In this document: piece after piece, positions 42,632-48,250 of the stretch
Numbering within the stretch: position 1 is the stretch's first letter
How the letters are laid out: every line of letters starts with the position of its first letter
Origin: Chloroflexota bacterium
Lineage (GTDB): Bacteria; Chloroflexota; Anaerolineae; Aggregatilineales; Phototrophicaceae
DNA length: 48,250 nt
Assembly (NCBI GenBank): GCA_026707745.1
Contig: JAPOWG010000051.1
Coordinates: forward strand, 1-48,250
Direction of reading: 5' to 3'
Notes under the pieces: model-generated
Told to the model about the DNA's origin: nothing
The model's input: only the letters and a program-made list of their open reading frames with translations
Databases searched by the model: none
Translations under genes and position numbers: made by a program

Positions 42632-42751
42632 ACTTTCCCGTCTGCGCTTTCCTAAAACGCGTTGTCGCGGCCCAATAGATTTGTTTTGTAAGACCGCTTG
42701 TCTTTGGAAAAAATTGGCCGGGCAAGACGACCGCTGTTAGGAGAGTCTGCT

Positions 42752-43759
42752 GTGAAGTTGTGTGTGATTGAAGGTGACGGCATCGGCCATGAAGTCGTGC
42801 CGGCGGCGGTCTGCGTCTTGCGCCAACTTTTCCCCGAACTCGATATTGTACCTGCAGATGCTGGCTGGTGTACCTTCGAGGCAACCGGCGAGGCGCTTCC
42901 CGAAGAAACGGTAAGCATCGCGAAAGAAGCGAAGGCGGTGTTATTCGGCGCTTGCAGTTCGCCTTCCTATCCGGTTGAGGGTTACTCCTCGCCGATCGTC
43001 AAGCTGCGCCGATTGATGGAAACCTATGCCAACCTGCGCCCGACGCGCTACTTGCCCGTACCGACGGCGCGCGAGGGCGTAGACTTGGTTGTCGTGCGGG
43101 AAAATACCGAAGACCTGTACATCGGCGATGAGCAAACGGACGATTCCGGCGATACTGGCACCGCGACCAAGCGCATCACGCGCAGCGCTACCGAGCTTAT
43201 CGCGCATAAGGCATTTCAGTTGGCGCAGAGCGAGGGGCGCGGCCGAGTCACCATCGTGCACAAGGGTAACGTTCTGCCGCAAACGGACGGGCTGTTTCGG
43301 CGCGTGGCTTACGAAGTCTCCCAAGAATATAACGACATCGAGACGGATGAATTGTTGGTAGATACGGCAGCCTACTGGCTGGTGAAAGAGCCGACGCGCT
43401 TCGATATCATCCTCACACCCAATCTCTACGGCGATATTCTGTCGGATATGGCGGCGGCCTGGGGAGGCGGTTTGGGTTTGGCGCCCGCGCTTAACTTGAG
43501 CGAAGAGGTCGCCATTGCCGAGCCGGTCCATGGATCCGCGCCGGATATCGCCGGCAAACGCGTCGCCAACCCGACAGCAGCTATCCTCAGCGCGGCGATG
43601 CTGGTGCGCCATCACTGGAAGATGCCGGAAATCGCGAACCGGATCGAACGCGCAGTCTACGAGGCGCTCAGCGAAGGCGAACATACGGCCGACATCCTGG
43701 CCGGTTCCGGCGTCAGCACCGAAGACTTCGCCGACGCGATTTGCAGCAAGCTGAGTTGA
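42752..43759 (+). CDS. Isopropylmalate/isocitrate dehydrogenase family, possibly homoisocitrate type
   Basis: A 335-residue beta-decarboxylating dehydrogenase, which oxidises a 2-hydroxyacid with NAD(P) and releases CO2. Visible blocks are VIEGDGIGHEVVP (N-terminus), SPIVKLRRLMETYANLRPTR, VVRENTEDLYIG, and NLYGDILSDMAAAWGGGLGL followed by HGSAPDIAGKRVANP. The SSPI..LRR..ETYANLRP region resembles homoisocitrate and archaeal LeuB-like enzymes more than classic LeuB, so substrate is uncertain (isopropylmalate, isocitrate, homoisocitrate or tartrate). GTG 42752 is the start, with AGGAGAG 7 nt upstream; the frame opens at 42698. It precedes the malic enzyme gene by 154 nt. Confidence 0.9.
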   Translation: MKLCVIEGDGIGHEVVPAAVCVLRQLFPELDIVPADAGWCTFEATGEALPEETVSIAKEAKAVLFGACSSPSYPVEGYSSPIVKLRRLMETYANLRPTRYLPVPTAREGVDLVVVRENTEDLYIGDEQTDDSGDTGTATKRITRSATELIAHKAFQLAQSEGRGRVTIVHKGNVLPQTDGLFRRVAYEVSQEYNDIETDELLVDTAAYWLVKEPTRFDIILTPNLYGDILSDMAAAWGGGLGLAPALNLSEEVAIAEPVHGSAPDIAGKRVANPTAAILSAAMLVRHHWKMPEIANRIERAVYEALSEGEHTADILAGSGVSTEDFADAICSKLS

Positions 43760-43913
43760 CAATTCAAGATTTTTCCTGCAACAGGACATTTTGCGGGCAA
43801 TCTATCGGATCTACGAGACTGTCCCTTCCACGATCTTGAACGGCAACCTCCATACATGGGATGCGGTAGAATAAGGGACATGACCCACTGATCGTTCTGG
43901 GGAGATGATCGAC

Positions 43914-46161
<2,248 letters not shown>

Positions 46162-46169
<8 letters not shown>

Positions 46170-46194
46170 TTTTTTCACCACAAAGACACGAAGG
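46162..46194. repeat. 33-bp direct repeat, copy R1
   Basis: Identical to 46627-46659. It contains GGTGATTTTTTCACC, a small inverted repeat, then the 9-periodic CACAAAGACACGAAGG. R1 begins in the last codons of maeB and contains its TGA stop codon. Confidence 0.85.
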
Positions 46195-46292
46195 GCACGA
46201 AGGGATTTAACCGCCGAGGGGCGCGTAGACACTGCCCGCCAACACCGAGAACACCGAGAATAAATCGCCACAGAGGCGCAGAGGGCACGGAG

Positions 46293-46318
46293 AGGCGAGC
46301 CATTGGCTCGCCTTTTTT
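46293..46318 (+). terminator. Rho-independent terminator after maeB
   Basis: AGGCGAGCC (46293-46301) pairs with GGCTCGCCT (46305-46313) over an ATT loop, directly followed by a run of T to 46318. A textbook intrinsic terminator, about 120 nt after the maeB stop codon. Confidence 0.85.
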
Positions 46319-46626
46319 GATCCTCCGAGAAAGTAGTCTCGTATGGGCAAGTCGAGCAGAAATTGAACCGAAAGGAGGTCAAAGACCGTTGGTTAGAATA
46401 TGGTGTGAAATTCTGCGACATAGAGCGAAATTGTGGCGTTATTGCCATTTTGCCGCCGGGAGAAAAGTTTTTTCGGCGAACTGGCGCCTTTTGTGGCCGT
46501 TTGGCAATTTGAGTGGACGGTTCCGGGCGCGGGCACAAGTAGTCATGGGTTGAGGGTAGCAGGATTTGGATGTGGAGTGGCGACTATTTGGTCGCGGTTT
46601 TGTTTGGAGACGATCGCATGGGCGGC

Positions 46627-46659
46627 GCGGGTGATTTTTTCACCACAAAGACACGAAGG
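46627..46659. repeat. 33-bp direct repeat, copy R2
   Basis: Second identical copy of the repeat at 46162-46194. The next base differs (A versus G), and the flanking CACAGAAG stretch continues the 9-periodic pattern. Confidence 0.85.
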
Positions 46660-46710
46660 ACACAGAAGTAGGAACAACAAAGTCATGCAACTCCAAAATA
46701 GTAGTCGGCG

Positions 46711-46780
46711 GTAGGGGCGACCCGGTGGGTCGCCCGCAAAACCTAGCCGGAGCAGTGGGCGAGCCAAGGCTCGCCCCTAC
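46711..46780. repeat. 70-bp element with 10-bp inverted ends
   Basis: The ends are GTAGGGGCGA (46711-46720) and TCGCCCCTAC (46771-46780), perfect inverted repeats. Inside are two hairpins, GGGCGACCC/GGGTCGCCC (46714-46734) and GGGCGAGCC/GGCTCGCCC (46757-46776). It resembles the palindromes at 5461 and 24994, which have the same CCTAC/GTAGG edge, so those may be solo half-units. Confidence 0.75.
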
Positions 46781-46847
46781 ATTCACCTTGCAATGTGTTG
46801 CATGACTTACTTGCACTTACTGAGGCATTTAAGAACCGAGACGACAT

Positions 46848-46936
46848 AGCCACAGCCGCTCGGCGGCAGCGAATTTGGGCTACCGCGCTCACACAAAATA
46901 ATAAACCTGCTCGGCTACCGCAAATCGCGGTTTATT
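46848..46936 (-). repeat. Two-hairpin dispersed repeat, copy F
   Basis: Minus orientation: AATAAACC, hairpin ACCGC-GATTT-GCGGT, then AGCCGAGCAGGTTTATTATT, TTGTGTGAGCGCG, hairpin 2 GCGGTAGC/GCTGCCGC (one T-G wobble), and CGAGCGGCTGTGG. Confidence 0.8.
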
Positions 46937-46972
46937 AAAAAAGGGGCGCAGAGGGCATAGAGGTAATGTAGA

Positions 46973-47054
46973 CCCCCTGCGGTAGCGAATTCGGTCTACC
47001 GCGCTCACACAATACAATAAGCCTACTTGGCTACCGCAGACCGCGGTCTATCAA
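46973..47054 (-). repeat. Two-hairpin dispersed repeat, copy G
   Basis: Minus orientation, 36 bp from copy F: AGACCGC-GGTCT-GCGGT hairpin, then AGCCAAGTAGGCTTATTGTA, TTGTGTGAGCGCG, and hairpin 2 GCGGTAG/CTACCGC (plus-strand 46979-46985 and 46996-47002). The tail is shorter than in F. Confidence 0.8.
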
Positions 47055-47459
47055 CAAAGGATGCGTAGAGACACAGAAGTAATGAATGGTCGACCCTTGG
47101 GCCACCCATACCCTTGCTTACCACAGAATCTCTGATTTCCATCGCAATAGCGCCATTTCGTACATAAAGAGCTTGCACAGGCGATCCGCGCCTGCCGCGC
47201 CCATCCAGTCACCACCCGATACACTATTCATGCCACCTTCGCCTTGCAGCCAGCAGCCGGCCTTACCCGAGTCGAATCGAGACTATAGCGCCAATTAGCC
47301 TTTTGGCGCGCCAACGCCAAAGCCGCAGCCATTTACCTGCAGACGCCTGTCGTCACTTCGTTTCAGCATTGGCGCGAATCGTTCATCTGCTGGCACATAG
47401 GGCGAAGTCCCCGACAGGGGATGGCGTGGCGACCAAGGCGCGGATGACTTGCAGTAATG

Positions 47460-47468
47460 TGCTACAAT
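47460..47468 (+). promoter_or_regulatory. Extended -10 candidate of the second beta-helix gene
   Basis: TGC followed by TACAAT (47463-47468), 33 nt upstream of ATG 47502. No clear -35 hexamer. Confidence 0.4.
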
Positions 47469-47501
47469 GAACAGAAAGATAGTACTTAAGGAGAATTAGC
47501 C

Positions 47502-48250
47502 ATGCGTTACATATTACTGAGCCTTGTGTTGTTCCTTTGCTTCGCGCCCGCGCAAGCGACCGACTACACTTTGGATGAGGACTGCACCCTTGCCGATGCC
47601 ATCAGAGCCGCGAACGCCGATGAAGAACGCGGTGAATGCCCGGCCGGCGACGGCGCCGATCTCATTACCCTCAGCGCCGACATCACCCTGGAAGGCGAAC
47701 TGCCGCGTGTCCTCTCTGAAATCACCATTGATGGCGCGGGCTTTAGCATCAGCGGGGACGAGCAATTCCGCATCTTTTATGTCGATAGGGGCGGCGCGCT
47801 CACCCTGCAGAATATCCATCTGACGGCGGGGCTGGCGCACAATGAGGTCAGCTTCACCTTCGTCGATGGCGTGACCGGCCGGAGCAAGAGCGGCGGAGCC
47901 ATGATCGCGAACCGCGGCAGCCGGCTGGAATTGGTGAACAGCCGTTTCACGAATAATGTGGCCGAAGCCTATGGCGGCGTACTGGATAGCTGGGACAGCG
48001 AAATCATCGTGGTCGACAGCGAATTCAGCGGCAATATGGCAGGCGATGGCGGCGCGATAGGTTCGGCTTTCAGCGTGGTCACCATCAGCAATAGCAGCTT
48101 CGACGGCAACACGGCCGCGCAAACCGGCGGCGCGCTGCAGGTATTCAACGGCACGGCGATTGTCAGTGATACCCAGTTCAGTGGCAATATAGCGGCTGAA
48201 GACGGAGGCGTGATCAACGTCTTTGCCGGCACGGTGGAACAGAGCGGCAA
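47502..48250 (+). CDS. Secreted beta-helix protein, paralogue of the giant protein (3' truncated by window)
   Basis: The frame runs from ATG 47502 to the window end without a stop (249 codons seen). AAGGAG (47488-47493) precedes it. The signal peptide is MRYILLSLVLFLCFAPAQA, followed by the same module head as the 29.2-33.9 kb protein: CTLADAIRAANADEE, ECPAGDGADLITL, ITIDGAGFSISG. Beta-helix rungs follow (NSRFTNNVAEAYGG, DSEFSGNMAGDGG, NSSFDGNTAAQTGG, DTQFSGNIAAEDGG). Probably a surface or secreted protein. Whether it has one module or several, and whether it ends in the choice-of-anchor block, lies outside the window. Confidence 0.9.
   Translation, partial: MRYILLSLVLFLCFAPAQATDYTLDEDCTLADAIRAANADEERGECPAGDGADLITLSADITLEGELPRVLSEITIDGAGFSISGDEQFRIFYVDRGGALTLQNIHLTAGLAHNEVSFTFVDGVTGRSKSGGAMIANRGSRLELVNSRFTNNVAEAYGGVLDSWDSEIIVVDSEFSGNMAGDGGAIGSAFSVVTISNSSFDGNTAAQTGGALQVFNGTAIVSDTQFSGNIAAEDGGVINVFAGTVEQSG

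Larger units (their letters stand above)
46170..47501. other. Repeat-rich non-coding stretch
   Basis: About 1.3 kb without a supportable gene. In order it holds the 33-bp repeat R1, degenerate 9-periodic sequence (CACCGAGAACACCGAG, CAGAGGCGCAGAGGGCACGGAG), a terminator, repeat R2, a small element with inverted ends, and two tandem copies of the two-hairpin repeat with CAGAGG-type spacers. The promoter region of the next gene closes it. Confidence 0.7.

Noticed and set aside
46848..47054. Tandem repeats considered as a CRISPR array
   Set aside because: Only two units of over 80 bp with matched hairpins, no regular spacers and no cas genes.

Overview
The window is one contiguous stretch of bacterial chromosome with roughly 57-60% GC by eye, Shine-Dalgarno-led genes, short operons on both strands and no rRNA, tRNA or CRISPR array that I could find. 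The gene mix suggests Chloroflexota, probably Anaerolineae-like: a long choice-of-anchor-Q type beta-helix protein, Uma2 nuclease, CarD, MrfA/YprA helicase, DUF433/PIN-like and RelE toxin modules, a sugar ABC transporter without its own ATPase, an IclR regulator and a CehA-type PHP protein. This placement is an inference from content (about 0.6) and was not tested.

Layout. 0.3-3.6 kb: PfkB sugar kinase, HU protein, and a MoxR ATPase coupled to a sugar isomerase-like TIM barrel. 4-9 kb: a secreted HExxH protein, a tyrosine recombinase running directly into a secreted beta-propeller, and a double-thioredoxin protein. 9-10 kb: two toxin-antitoxin loci, one a DUF433 antitoxin with a truncated PIN-like partner, the other a RelE/HigB toxin with a short HTH-less partner. 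10-13.7 kb: a translationally coupled heterodimeric ABC exporter. 13.9-19.4 kb: a degenerate metallophosphatase, a CysQ-like phosphatase, a GT4 glycosyltransferase, a Uma2 nuclease with a duplicated N-terminal segment, and an ABC-2-like membrane protein. 19.4-22.8 kb: MrfA-type helicase and PHP hydrolase, with a decayed permease fragment between them. 23-29 kb: sugar-uptake operon (binding protein and two permeases), a divergent IclR regulator and an aldehyde dehydrogenase, with two similar palindromic operator candidates. 29.2-33.9 kb: a 1581-residue four-module beta-helix protein. 34-46 kb: nitrilase, CarD, toastrack protein, small membrane protein, GNAT, DCC protein, SbcC, PhyH oxygenase, small zinc protein, isopropylmalate/isocitrate-type dehydrogenase and MaeB. 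46.2-47.5 kb is a repeat-rich non-coding stretch, followed by a second beta-helix gene that runs off the window.

The most interesting non-coding signal is a family of seven dispersed copies (about 82-97 bp each) of a two-hairpin element. The stems differ between copies by paired, compensating changes. Every copy that sits upstream of a gene has the same orientation as that gene, and three end 17-28 nt before the start codon. This looks like either a non-autonomous mobile repeat or a structured 5' leader RNA. No complete insertion sequence or prophage is present. Signs of gene loss include a truncated PIN-like toxin and a frameshifted copy of a sugar-permease 3' end.
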